Shown here piece by piece: positions 23,444 to 36,281 of a stretch of 64,000 nucleotides of DNA. The notes below the pieces were generated by a model. That model made no database searches. It saw nothing but the letters and a program-made list of their open reading frames with translations, and was not told the DNA's origin. The position numbers and the translations under genes were made by a program. Position 1 is the first letter of the stretch; each line of letters begins with the position of its first letter. Origin of the DNA: Lycocorax pyrrhopterus obiensis (taxonomy: Eukaryota > Chordata > Aves > Passeriformes > Paradisaeidae); the NCBI GenBank assembly GCA_014706295.1, contig JACSVZ010000053.1:29665-93664 (forward strand), in the 5' to 3' direction.

Positions 23444-25263
23444 GAAGCCCAGGGCCCTGTGGAGTATGGGTGCTGTCAAAGCCTTAGCAGAGAATTTCTT
23501 CTGCTCTCTGCAGCATTTTGTGAGAGCTGTCTCTTTCCCATGCTAGTGATTGAAACAATGTTTTGGTCTTGTCAACGTCTTTCACCTGCAAATGGTTTTG
23601 CATGATTGGTGTGGTTCCAAGCAGAAAAAGCTTCCGAGCTGGCTGTCTTGGAACTTGAGCAAAGCCTTCAAGGGGTGGATGGCCGAGAAACCAATTGCCT
23701 TCTGCCATTTGACACACTTTTGCAAAGTAACGTAGAAAAGCCTTTGGAGAGATGATGAAATTGCTTCCATTTCTCCCTGAGCCTGGAGTCTTGTGTGGTT
23801 TCTCTAGTGATGCGTGGTGAGAACAAGGACACAGGAGAGCCTTTGTGATGCTGTGCAACTCCATGGAAGCCGAGCTCCACTGTGGCACCGCAGAACAAGA
23901 AGGAAAGAAGGAAAGAAAAAGAAAGAAGGAGAGAAAAGAAAGAAAGAAAGAATGAAGGAGAGAAAAGAAAGAAAGAAAAGAAAGAAAGAAAGAAAGCAAG
24001 AAAGAAAGAAAGAAAGAAAGAAAGAAAAAGATTCTATGTGTGCATGCGGAATGGTTTCTCTGGGAGGCAAACGCTGAGGAATCATGAGAGCCCCCAGCCC
24101 TCCCTTCCTCTTCTCTCCCTTCGGTTCGTGTATCTGAGCTGGAGTCATATGGTATGGAATATGCCCTTGGCTGGGAGAGAGTTGAGAGTGGCCACAGAAG
24201 TGGCCGTGGCACTGTTTGCATGCTGTCCCTGCTGCTTCGCTCGCAGCCACTGCCGGGCCAGTACCTCTGAGCCAGCCACTCCTAAAGCCAAGGGCCCACT
24301 GGGACACTGCAGGGGCTGATGGAAGCCAGCCGCCATGGTGACACAGCGAGGCTGCACCGAATCCACGGTGCTTTGTGACGTGGTGGCTCCCAGGAGAGCC
24401 TTTATGATGCTGCGCACCTCCATGGAAGCCTGGCTCCACTGTGACACCACAGAAGCTCAGGGAACCCAGGAGAGCCTTTGTGATGCTGTGCAAACACATG
24501 GAACCCTGGCTCCACTGTGACACCAGTAAATCTCAGGGAACCCAGGAGAGCCTTTGTGATGCTGTGGAAAAAATTCACTGAATGCTGTGGAAAACATTCA
24601 CGGTAACCTGGCTCCACTGTGACCCCAGAGAAGCTCAGAGAACCAAGGAGAGCCTTTGTGATGCTGTGCAACTGCATGGAACCCTGGCTCCACTGTGACA
24701 CCACAGGTGCTCAGGGAACCCAGGAGAGACTTTGTGATGCTGTGCAACTGCACAGAAGCCTGGCTCCACTGTGACACCACAGGTGCTCAGGGAACCAAGG
24801 AGAGCCTTGGTGATGCTGTGGAAAACATTCACTGAATGCTGTGGAAAACATTCACGGTAACCTGGCTCCACTGTGACCCCACAGGTGCTCAGGGAACCAA
24901 GGAGAGCCTTTGTGATGCTGTGCAACTGCATGGAACCCTGGCTCCACTGTGACACCACAGGTGCTCAGGGAACCCAGGAGAGGCTTTGTGATGCTGTGCA
25001 ACTGCACGGAAGCCTGGCTCCACTGTGACACCACAGAAGCTCTGGGAACCCAGGAGAGCCTTTGTGATGCTGTGCAACTGCACAGAAGCCTGGCTCCACT
25101 GTGACACCACAGGTGCTCAGGGAAGCCAGGAGAGCCTTTGTGATGCTGTGGAACTGCACGGAAGCCTGGCTCCACTGTGACACCACAGAAGCTCAGGGAA
25201 CCCAGGAGAGTCTTGGTGATGCTGTGCAGGCAACCATGAGCGTGGCTGCACTGTGACACCACC
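23444..25263 (+). repeat. Composite unit 15 (11 monomers, two 102-bp variants)
   Basis: Tract 23893-24029 (137 bp), block B 24030-24375, array 24376-25263 with 102-bp monomers at 24528-24629 and 24782-24883. The leader has GACGTGGTGG (CpG lost) and one monomer reads GAAGCTCTGGG. Both marks recur in units 20 and 25. Confidence 0.94.
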
Positions 25264-26364
25264 GAAGCCCAGGGCCCTGTGGAGTATGGGTGCTGTCAAA
25301 GCCTTAGCAGAGAATTTCTTCTGCTCTCTGCAGCATTTTGTGAGAGCTGTCTCTTTCCCATGCTAGTGATTGAAACAATGTTTTGGTCTTGTCAACGTCT
25401 TTCACCTGCAAATGGTTTTGCATGATTGGTGTGGTTCCAAGCAGAAAAAGCTTCCGAGCTGGCTGTCTTGGAACTTGAGCAAAGCCTTGAAGGGGTGGAT
25501 GGCCGAGAAACCAATTGCCTTCTGCCATTTGACACACTTTTGCAAAGTAACGTAGAAAAGCCTTTGGAGAGATGATGAAATTGCTTCCATTTCTCCCTGA
25601 GCCTGGAGTCTTGTGTGGTTTCTCTAGTGATGCGTGGTGAGAACAAGGACACAGGAGAGCCTTTGTGATGCTGTGCAACTCCGTGGAAGCCGAGCTCCAC
25701 TGTGGCACCGCAGAACAAGAAGGAAAGAAGGAAAGAAGGAAAGAAAGAAAGAAGGAGAGAAAAGAAAGAAAGAAAGAATGAAGGAGAGAAAGAAAGAAAG
25801 AAAAGAAAGAAAGAAAGAGAGAAAGAAAGCAAGAAAGAAAGAAAGAAAGAAAGAAAGAAAAAGAAAGATTCTATGTGTGCATGTGGAATGGTTTCTCTGG
25901 GAGGCAAACGCTGAGGAATCATGAGAGCCCCCAGCCCTCCCTTCCTCTTCTCTCCCTTCGGTTCGTGTATCTGAGCTGGAGTCATATGGTATGGAATATG
26001 CCCTTGGCTGGGAGAGAGTTGAGAGTGGCCACAGAAGTGGCCGTGGCACTGTTTGCATGCTGTCCCTGCTGCTTCGCTCGCAGCCACTGCCGGGCCAGTA
26101 CCTCTGAGCCAGCCACTCCTAAAGCCAAGGGCCCACTGGGACACTGCAGGGGCTGATGGAAGCCAGCCGCCATGGTGACACAGCGAGGCTGCACCGAATC
26201 CACGGTGCTTTGTGACGCGGTGGCTCCCAGGAGAGCCTTTATGATGCTGCGCACCTCCATGGAAGCCTGGCTCTACTGTGACACCACAGAAGCTCAGGGA
26301 ACCCAGGAGAGCCTTTGTGATGCTGTGCAAGCAACCATGAGCATGGCTGCACTGTGACAGCACC
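25264..26364 (+). repeat. Composite unit 16 (collapsed, 2-monomer array)
   Basis: Tract 25713-25866 (154 bp), block B 25867-26212 with CATGTGG, array 26213-26364. The terminator reads GAGCCTTTG and GAGCATGG, unlike the collapsed arrays of units 3 and 7, so its 5' half was replaced by ordinary monomer sequence. Confidence 0.94.
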
Positions 26365-26888
26365 GAAGCCCAGGGCCCTGTGGAGTATGGGTGCTGTCAA
26401 AGCCTTAGCAGAGAATTTCTTCTGCTCTCTGGAGCATTTTGTGAGAGCTGTCTCTTTCCCATGCTAGTGATTGAAACAATGTTTTGGTCTTGTCAACGTC
26501 TTTCACCTGCAAATGGTTTTCCATGATTGGTGTGGTTCCAAGCAGAAAAACCTTCCGAGCTGGCTGTCTTGGAACTTGAGCAAAGCCTTCAAGGGGTGGA
26601 TGGCCGAGAAACCAATTGCCTTCTGCCATTTCACACACTTTTGCAAAGTACCGTAGAAAAGCCTTTGGAGAGATGATGAAATTGCTTCCATTTCTCCCTG
26701 AGCCTGGAGTCTTGTGTGGTTTCTCTAGTGATGCGTGGTGAGAACAAGGACACAGGAGAGCCTTTGTGATGCTGTGCAACTCCATGGAAGCCGAGCTCCA
26801 CTGTGGCACCGCAGAAAAAGAAGGAAAGAAAGAAAGAAGGAGAGAAAAGAAAGAAAGAAAGAATGAAGGAGAGAAAAGAAAGAAAGAA

Positions 26889-26928
<40 letters not shown>

Positions 26929-28258
26929 AGGAAAGAAAGAAAAAGAAAGATTCTATGTGTGCATGTGGAATGGTTTCTCTGGGAGGCAAACGCTGAGGAA
27001 TCATGAGAACCCCCAGCCCTCCCTTCCTCTTCTCTCCCTTCGGTTCGTGTATCTGAGCTGGAGTCATATGGTATGGAATATGCCCTTGGCTGGGAGAGAG
27101 TTGAGAGTGGCCACAGAAGTGGCCGTGGCACTGTTTGCATGCTGTCCCTGCTGCTTCGCTCGCAGCCACTGCCGGGCCAGTACCTCTGAGCCAGCCACTC
27201 CTAAAGCCAAGGGCCCACTGGGACACTGCAGGGGCTGATGGAAGCCAGCCGCCATGGTGACACAGCGAGGCTGCACCGAATCCACGGTGCTTTGTGACGC
27301 GGTGGCTCCCAGGAGAGCCTTTATGATGCTGTGCACCTCCATGGAAGCCTGGCTCCACTGTGACACCACAGAAGCTCAGGGAACCCAGGAGAGCCTTTGT
27401 GATGCTGTGCAAACACATGGAAGCCTGGCTCCACTGTGACACCAGTAAATCTCAGGGAACCCCGGAGAGCCTTTGTGATGCTGTGGAAAACATTCACTGA
27501 ATGCTGTGGAAAACATTCACGGTAACCTGGCTCCACTGTGACACCACAGGTGCTCAGGGAACCCAGGAGAGACTTTGTGATGCTGTGCAACTGCACAGAA
27601 GCCTGGCTCCACTGTGACACCACAGGTGCTCAGGGAACCAAGGAGAGCCTTTGTGATGCTGTGGAAAACATTCACTGAATGCTGTGGAAAACATTCACGG
27701 TAACCTGGCTCCACTGTGACCCCACAGGTGCTCAGGGAACCAAGGAGAGCCTTTGTGATGCTGTGCAACTGCATGGAACCCTGGCTCCACTGTGACACCA
27801 CAGGTGCTCAGGGAACCCAGGAGAGGCTTTGTGATGCTGTGCAACTGCACGGAAGCCTGGCTCCACTGTGACACCACAGAAGCTCAGGGAACCCAGGAGA
27901 GCCTTTGTGATGCTGTGCAACTGCACAGAAGCCTGGCTCCACTGTGACACCACAGGTGCTCAGGGAAGCCAGGAGAGCCTTTGTGATGCTGTGGAACTGC
28001 ACGGAAGCCTGGCTCCACTGTGACACCACAGAAGCTCAGGGAACCCAGGAGAACCTTTGTGATGCTGTGCAAACACATGGAACCCTGGCTCCACTGTGAC
28101 ACCACAGAAGCTCAGGGAAGCCAGGAGAGCCTTTGTGATGCTGTGCACCTGCACGGAAGCCTGGCTCCACTGTGACACCACAGAAGCTCAGGGAACCCAG
28201 GAGAGTCTTGGTGATGCTGTGCAGGCAACCATGAGCGTGGCTGCACTGTGACACCACC
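26365..28258 (+). repeat. Composite unit 17 (12 monomers, two 102-bp variants)
   Basis: Tract 26814-26948 (135 bp), block B 26949-27294, array 27295-28258 with 102-bp monomers at 27447-27548 and 27625-27726. Block A has GGAGCATTTT, TTTTCCATG, TTCACACAC and GTACCG. The leader reads CTGTGCACC (CpG lost). Confidence 0.94.
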
Positions 28259-29993
28259 GAAGCCCAGGGCCCTGTGGAGTATGGGTGCTGTCAAAGCCTT
28301 AGCAGAGAATTTCTTCTGCTCTCTGCAGCATTTTGTGAGAGCTGTCTCTTTCCCATGCTAGTGATTGAAACAATGTTTTGGTCTTGTCAACGTCTTTCAC
28401 CTGCAAATGGTTTTGCATGATTGGTGTGGTTCCAAGCAGAAAAAGCTTCCGAGCTGGCTGTCTTGGAACTTGAGCAAAGCCTTCAAGGGGTGGATGGCCG
28501 AGAAACCAATTGCCTTCTGCCATTTGACACACTTTTGCAAAGTAACGTAGAAAAGCCTTTGGAGAGATGATGAAATTGCTTCCATTTCTCCCTGAGCCTG
28601 GAGTCTTGTGTGGTTTCTCTAGTGATGCGTGGTGAGAACAAGGACACAGGAGAGCCTTTGTGATGCTGTGCAACTCCGTGGAAGCCGAGCTCCACTGTGG
28701 CACCGCAGAACAAGAAGGAAAGAAGGAAAGAAGGAAAGAAAGAAAGAAGGAGAGAAAAGAAAGAAAGAAAGAATGAAGGAGAGAAAAGAAAGAAAGAAAA
28801 GAAGAAAGAAAGAGAGAAAGAAAGCAAGAAAGAAAGAAAGAAAGAAAGAAAGAAAAAGAAAGATTCTATGTGTGCATGTGGAATGGTTTCTCTGGGAGGC
28901 AAACGCTGAGGAATCATGAGAGCCCCCAGCCCTCCCTTCCTCTTCTCTCCCTTCGGTTCGTGTATCTGAGCTGGAGTCATATGGTATGGAATATGCCCTT
29001 GGCTGGGAGAGAGTTGAGAGTGGCCACAGAAGTGGCCGTGGCACTGTTTGCATGCTGTCCCTGCTGCTTCGCTCGCAGCCACTGCCGGGCCAGTACCTCT
29101 GAGCCAGCCACTCCTAAAGCCAAGGGCCCACTGGGACACTGCAGGGGCTGATGGAAGCCAGCCGCCATGGTGACACAGCGAGGCTGCACCGAATCCACGG
29201 TGCTTTGTGACGCGGTGGCTCCCAGGAGAGCCTTTATGATGCTGCGCACCTCCATGGAAGCCTGGCTCCACTGTGACACCACAGAAGCTCAGGGAACCCA
29301 GGAGAGCCTTTGTGATGCTGTGCAAACACATGGAAGCCTGGCTCCACTGTGACACCGGTAAATCTCAGGGAACCCCGGAGAGCCTTTGTGATGCTGTGGA
29401 AAACATTCACTGAATGCTGTGGAAAACATTCACGGTAACCTGGCTCCACTGTGACCCCACAGAAGCTCAGGGAACCAAGGAGAGCCTTTGTGATGCTGTG
29501 CAACTGCATGGAACCCTGGCTCCACTGTGACACCACAGGTGCTCAGGGAACCCAGGAGAGGCTTTGTGATGCTGTGCAACTGCACGGAAGCCTGGCTCCA
29601 CTGTGACACCACAGAAGCTCAGGGAACCCAGGAGAGGCTTTGTGATGCTGTGAAACTGCACGGAAGCCTGGCTCCACTGTGACACCACAGGTGCTCAGGG
29701 AACCAAGGAGAGCCTTTGTGATGCTGTGCAAACACATGGAACCCTGGCTCCACTGTGACACCACAGAAGCTCAGGGAAGCCAGGAGAGCCTTTGTGATGC
29801 TGTGGAACTGCACGGAAGCCTGGCTCCACTGTGACACCACAGAAGCTCAGGGAAGCCAGGAGAGCCTTTGTGATGCTGTGGAACTGCACGGAAGCCTGGC
29901 TCTACTGTGACACCACAGAAGCTTAGGGAACCCAGGAGAGTCTTGGTGATGCTGTGCAAGCAACCATGAGCGTGGCTGCACTGTGACAGCACC
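28259..29993 (+). repeat. Composite unit 18 (10 monomers)
   Basis: Tract 28708-28861 (154 bp), block B 28862-29207, array 29208-29993. Marks are ACCGGTAAATC after the second monomer, GTGAAACTGCACGG, and GAAGCTTAGGG before the terminator. This array type recurs in units 23, 26, 30 and 33. Confidence 0.94.
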
Positions 29994-30516
29994 GAAGCCC
30001 AGGGCCCTGTGGAGTATGGGTGCTGTCAAAGCCTTAGCAGAGAATTTCTTCTGCTCTCTGCAGCATTTTGTGAGAGCTGTCTCTTTCCCATGCTAGTGAT
30101 TGAAACAATGTTTTGGTCTTGTCAACGTCTTTCACCTGCAAATGGTTTTGCATGATTGGTGTGGTTCCAAGCAGAAAAAGCTTCCGAGCTGGCTGTCTTG
30201 GAACTTGAGCAAAGCCTTCAAGGGGTGGATGTCCGAGAAACCAATTGCCTTCTGCCATTTGACACACTTTTGCAAAGTAACGTAGAAAAGCCTTTGGAGA
30301 GATGATGAAATTGCTTCCATTTCTCCCTGAGCCTGGAGTCTTGTGTGGTTTCTCTAGTGATGCGTGGTGAGAACAAGGACACAGGAGAGCCTTTGTGATG
30401 CTGTGCAACTCCATGGAAGCCGAGCTCCACTGTGGCACCGCAGAAAAAGAAGGAAAGAAAGAAAGAAGGAGAGAAAGAAAGAAAGAAAGAATGAAGGAGA
30501 GAAAAGAAAGAAAGAA

Positions 30517-30556
<40 letters not shown>

Positions 30557-31454
30557 AGGAAAGAAAGAAAAAGAAAGATTCTATGTGTGCATGTGGAATG
30601 GTTTAACTGGGAGGCAAACGCTGAGGAATCATGAGAGCCCCCAGCCCTCCCTTCCTCTTCTCTCCCTTCGGTTCGTGTATCTGAGCTGGAGTCATATGGT
30701 ATGGAATATGCCCTTGGCTGGGAGAGAGTTGAGAGTGGCCACAGAAGTGGGCGTGGCACTGTTTGCATGCTGTCCCTGCTGCTTCGCTCGCAGCCACTGC
30801 CGGGCCAGTACCTCTGAGCCAGCCACTCCTAAAGCCAAGGGCCCACTGGGACACTGCAGGGGCTGATGGAAGCCAGCCGCCATGGTGACACAGCGAGGCT
30901 GCACCGAATCCACGGTGCTTTGTGACGCGGTGGCTCCCAGGAGAGCCTTTATGATGCTGCGCACCTCCATGGAAGCCTGGCTCCACTGTGACACCACAGA
31001 AGCTCAGGGAACCCAGGAGAGCCTTTGTGATGCTGTGCAACTGCACGGAAGCCTGGCTCCACTGTGACACCACAGAAGCTCAGGGAACCCAGGAGAGGCT
31101 TTGTGATGCTGTGCAACTGCACAGAAGCCTGGCTCCACTGTGACACCACAGGTGCTCAGGGAACCAAGGAGAGCCTTTGTGATGCTGTGCAACTGCACGG
31201 AAGCCTGGCTCCACTGTGACACCACAGAAGCTCAGGGAACCCAGGAGAACCTTTGTGATGCTGTGCAAACACATGGAACCCTGGCTCCACTGTGACACCA
31301 CAGAAGCTCAGGGAAGCCAGGAGAGCCTTTGTGATGCTGTGGAACTGCACGGAAGCCTGGCTCTACTGTGACACCACAGAAGCTCAGGGAACCCAGGAGA
31401 GTCTTGGTGATGCTGTGCAAGCAACCATGAGCGTGGCTGCACTGTGACACCACC
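29994..31454 (+). repeat. Composite unit 19 (7 monomers)
   Basis: Tract 30443-30576 (134 bp), block B 30577-30922 with GTTTAACTGG and GTGGGCG, array 30923-31454 with no 102-bp monomer. Block A has GTCCGAG, shared with units 24, 27 and 34. Confidence 0.94.
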
Positions 31455-33281
31455 AAAGCCCAGGGCCCTGTGGAGTATGGGTGCTGTCAAAGCCTTAGCA
31501 GAGAATTTCTTCTGCTCTCTGCAGCATTTTGTGAGAGCTGTCTCTTTCCCATGCTAGTGATTGAAACAATGTTTTGGTCTTGTCAACGTCTTTCACCTGC
31601 AAATGGTTTTGCATGATTGGTGTGGTTCCAAGCAGAAAAAGCTTCCGAGCTGGCTGTCTTGGAACTTGAGCAAAGCCTTCAAGGGGTGGATGGCCGAGAA
31701 ACCAATTGCCTTCTGCCATTTGACACACTTTTGCAAAGTAACGTAGAAAAGCCTTTGGAGAGATGATGAAATTGCTTCCATTTCTCCCTGAGCCTGGAGT
31801 CTTGTGTGGTTTCTCTAGTGATGCGTGGTGAGAACAAGGACACAGGAGAGCCTTTGTGATGCTGTGCAACTCCATGGAAGCCGAGCTCCACTGTGGCACC
31901 GCAGAACAAGAAGGAAAGAAGGAAAGAAAGAAAGAAGGAGAGAAAAGAAAGAAAGAAAGAATGAAGGAGAGAAAAGAAAGAAAGAAAAGAAAGAAAGAAA
32001 GAAAGAAAGAAAGCAAGAAAGAAAGAAAGAAAGAAAGAAAGAAAAAAGATTCTATGTGTGCATGCGGAATGGTTTCTCTGGGAGGCAAACGCTGAGGAAT
32101 CATGAGAGCCCCCAGCCCTCCCTTCCTCTTCTCTCCCTTCGGTTCGTGTATCTGAGCTGGAGTCATATGGTATGGAATATGCCCTTGGCTGGGAGAGAGT
32201 TGAGAGTGGCCACAGAAGTGGCCGTGGCACTGTTTGCATGCTGTCCCTGCTGCTTCGCTCGCAGCCACTGCCGGGCCAGTACCTCTGAGCCAGCCACTCC
32301 TAAAGCCAAGGGCCCACTGGGACACTGCAGGGGCTGATGGAAGCCAGCCGCCATGGTGACACAGCGAGGCTGCACCGAATCCACGGTGCTTTGTGACGTG
32401 GTGGCTCCCAGGAGAGCCTTTATGATGCTGCGCACCTCCATGGAAGCCTGGCTCCACTGTGACACCACAGAAGCTCAGGGAACCCAGGAGAGCCTTTGTG
32501 ATGCTGTGCAAACACATGGAACCCTGGCTCCACTGTGACACCAGTAAATCTCAGGGAACCCAGGAGAGCCTTTGTGATGCTGTGGAAAAAATTCACTGAA
32601 TGCTGTGGAAAACATTCACGGTAACCTGGCTCCACTGTGACCCCAGAGAAGCTCAGAGAACCAAGGAGAGCCTTTGTGATGCTGTGCAACTGCATGGAAC
32701 CCTGGCTCCACTGTGACACCACAGGTGCTCAGGGAACCCAGGAGAGACTTTGTGATGCTGTGCAACTGCACAGAAGCCTGGCTCCACTGTGACACCACAG
32801 GTGCTCAGGGAACCAAGGAGAGCCTTGGTGATGCTGTGGAAAACATTCACTGAATGCTGTGGAAAACATTCACGGTAACCTGGCTCCACTGTGACCCCAC
32901 AGGTGCTCAGGGAACCAAGGAGAGCCTTTGTGATGCTGTGCAACTGCATGGAACCCTGGCTCCACTGTGACACCACAGGTGCTCAGGGAACCCAGGAGAG
33001 GCTTTGTGATGCTGTGCAACTGCACGGAAGCCTGGCTCCACTGTGACACCACAGAAGCTCTGGGAACCCAGGAGAGCCTTTGTGATGCTGTGCAACTGCA
33101 CAGAAGCCTGGCTCCACTGTGACACCACAGGTGCTCAGGGAAGCCAGGAGAGCCTTTGTGATGCTGTGGAACTGCACGGAAGCCTGGCTCCACTGTGACA
33201 CCACAGAAGCTCAGGGAACCCAGGAGAGTCTTGGTGATGCTGTGCAGGCAACCATGAGCGTGGCTGCACTGTGACACCACC
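31455..33281 (+). repeat. Composite unit 20 (11 monomers)
   Basis: Tract 31904-32047 (144 bp), block B 32048-32393, array 32394-33281. The array matches unit 15 in length and in its rare marks (GACGTGG, CCCAGAGAAGCTCAGAG, GAAGCTCTGGG); the tract is 7 bp longer. Confidence 0.94.
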
Positions 33282-34383
33282 GAAGCCCAGGGCCCTGTGG
33301 AGTATGGGTGCTGTCAAAGCCTTAGCAGAGAATTTCTTCTGCTCTCTGCAGCATTTTGTGAGAGCTGTCTCTTTCCCATGCTAGTGATTGAAACAATGTT
33401 TTGGTCTTGTCAACGTCTTTCACCTGCAAATGGTTTTGCATGATTGGTGTGGTTCCAAGCAGAAAAAGCTTCCGAGCTGGCTGTCTTGGAACTTGAGCAA
33501 AGCCTTGAAGGGGTGGATGGCCGAGAAACCAATTGCCTTCTGCCATTTGACACACTTTTGCAAAGTAACGTAGAAAAGCCTTTGGAGAGATGATGAAATT
33601 GCTTCCATTTCTCCCTGAGCCTGGAGTCTTGTGTGGTTTCTCTAGTGATGCGTGGTGAGAACAAGGACACAGGAGAGCCTTTGTGATGCTGTGCAACTCC
33701 GTGGAAGCCGAGCTCCACTGTGGCACCGCAGAACAAGAAGGAAAGAAGGAAAGAAGGAAAGAAAGAAAGAAGGAGAGAAAAGAAAGAAAGAAAGAATGAA
33801 GGAGAGAAAAGAAAGAAAGAAAAGAAAGAAAGAAAGAGAGAAAGAAAGCAAGAAAGAAAGAAAGAAAGAAAGAAAGAAAAAGAAAGATTCTATGTGTGCA
33901 TGTGGAATGGTTTCTCTGGGAGGCAAACGCTGAGGAATCATGAGAGCCCCCAGCCCTCCCTTCCTCTTCTCTCCCTTCGGTTCGTGTATCTGAGCTGGAG
34001 TCATATGGTATGGAATATGCCCTTGGCTGGGAGAGAGTTGAGAGTGGCCACAGAAGTGGCCGTGGCACTGTTTGCATGCTGTCCCTGCTGCTTCGCTCGC
34101 AGCCACTGCCGGGCCAGTACCTCTGAGCCAGCCACTCCTAAAGCCAAGGGCCCACTGGGACACTGCAGGGGCTGATGGAAGCCAGCCGCCATGGTGACAC
34201 AGCGAGGCTGCACCGAATCCACGGTGCTTTGTGACGCGGTGGCTCCCAGGAGAGCCTTTATGATGCTGCGCACCTCCATGGAAGCCTGGCTCTACTGTGA
34301 CACCACAGAAGCTCAGGGAACCCAGGAGAGCCTTTGTGATGCTGTGCAAGCAACCATGAGCATGGCTGCACTGTGACAGCACC
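33282..34383 (+). repeat. Composite unit 21 (collapsed, 2-monomer array)
   Basis: Tract 33731-33885 (155 bp), block B 33886-34231, array 34232-34383. Same type as unit 16, including GCCTTGAAGG in block A and CTCCGTGG in P. Confidence 0.94.
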
Positions 34384-34907
34384 GAAGCCCAGGGCCCTGT
34401 GGAGTATGGGTGCTGTCAAAGCCTTAGCAGAGAATTTCTTCTGCTCTCTGGAGCATTTTGTGAGAGCTGTCTCTTTCCCATGCTAGTGATTGAAACAATG
34501 TTTTGGTCTTGTCAACGTCTTTCACCTGCAAATGGTTTTCCATGATTGGTGTGGTTCCAAGCAGAAAAACCTTCCGAGCTGGCTGTCTTGGAACTTGAGC
34601 AAAGCCTTCAAGGGGTGGATGGCCGAGAAACCAATTGCCTTCTGCCATTTCACACACTTTTGCAAAGTAACGTAGAAAAGCCTTTGGAGAGATGATGAAA
34701 TTGCTTCCATTTCTCCCTGAGCCTGGAGTCTTGTGTGGTTTCTCTAGTGATGCGTGGTGAGAACAAGGACACAGGAGAGCCTTTGTGATGCTGTGCAACT
34801 CCATGGAAGCCGAGCTCCACTGTGGCACCGCAGAAAAAGAAGGAAAGAAAGAAAGAAGGAGAGAAAAGAAAGAAAGAAAGAATGAAGGAGAGAAAAGAAA
34901 GAAAGAA

Positions 34908-34951
<44 letters not shown>

Positions 34952-36281
34952 AGGAAAGAAAGAAAAAGAAAGATTCTATGTGTGCATGTGGAATGGTTTC
35001 TCTGGGAGGCAAACGCTGAGGAATCATGAGAACCCCCAGCCCTCCCTTCCTCTTCTCTCCCTTCGGTTCGTGTATCTGAGCTGGAGTCATATGGTATGGA
35101 ATATGCCCTTGGCTGGGAGAGAGTTGAGAGTGGCCACAGAAGTGGCCGTGGCACTGTTTGCATGCTGTCCCTGCTGCTTCGCTCGCAGCCACTGCCGGGC
35201 CAGTACCTCTGAGCCAGCCACTCCTAAAGCCAAGGGCCCACTGGGACACTGCAGGGGCTGATGGAAGCCAGCCGCCATGGTGACACAGCGAGGCTGCACC
35301 GAATCCACGGTGCTTTGTGACGCGGTGGCTCCCAGGAGAGCCTTTATGATGCTGTGCACCTCCATGGAAGCCTGGCTCCACTGTGACACCACAGAAGCTC
35401 AGGGAACCCAGGAGAGCCTTTGTGATGCTGTGCAAACACATGGAAGCCTGGCTCCACTGTGACACCAGTAAATCTCAGGGAACCCCGGAGAGCCTTTGTG
35501 ATGCTGTGGAAAACATTCACTGAATGCTGTGGAAAACATTCACGGTAACCTGGCTCCACTGTGACACCACAGGTGCTCAGGGAACCCAGGAGAGACTTTG
35601 TGATGCTGTGCAACTGCACAGAAGCCTGGCTCCACTGTGACACCACAGGTGCTCAGGGAACCAAGGAGAGCCTTTGTGATGCTGTGGAAAACATTCACTG
35701 AATGCTGTGGAAAACATTCACGGTAACCTGGCTCCACTGTGACCCCACAGGTGCTCAGGGAACCAAGGAGAGCCTTTGTGATGCTGTGCAACTGCATGGA
35801 ACCCTGGCTCCACTGTGACACCACAGGTGCTCAGGGAACCCAGGAGAGGCTTTGTGATGCTGTGCAACTGCACGGAAGCCTGGCTCCACTGTGACACCAC
35901 AGAAGCTCAGGGAACCCAGGAGAGCCTTTGTGATGCTGTGCAACTGCACAGAAGCCTGGCTCCACTGTGACACCACAGGTGCTCAGGGAAGCCAGGAGAG
36001 CCTTTGTGATGCTGTGGAACTGCACGGAAGCCTGGCTCCACTGTGACACCACAGAAGCTCAGGGAACCCAGGAGAACCTTTGTGATGCTGTGCAAACACA
36101 TGGAACCCTGGCTCCACTGTGACACCACAGAAGCTCAGGGAAGCCAGGAGAGCCTTTGTGATGCTGTGCACCTGCACGGAAGCCTGGCTCCACTGTGACA
36201 CCACAGAAGCTCAGGGAACCCAGGAGAGTCTTGGTGATGCTGTGCAGGCAACCATGAGCGTGGCTGCACTGTGACACCACC
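34384..36281 (+). repeat. Composite unit 22 (12 monomers, two 102-bp variants)
   Basis: Tract 34833-34971 (139 bp), block B 34972-35317 with GAGAACCCCC, array 35318-36281. Same type as unit 17 but with GTAACG in block A. Confidence 0.94.

Larger units (their letters stand above)
23444..31454 (+). repeat. Central super-repeat, copy 1 (units 15-19, 8011 bp)
   Basis: Five units with 11, 2, 12, 10 and 7 monomers. The same series follows at once in 31455-39479. Marks match unit for unit: GACGTGG (15/20), GCCTTGAAGG (16/21), TTTTCCATG (17/22), GTGAAACTGC with GAAGCTTAGGG (18/23), GTCCGAG with GTTTAACTGG (19/24). The two copies differ by only 14 bp in length, mostly tract length, so the duplication looks recent. 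Confidence 0.93.
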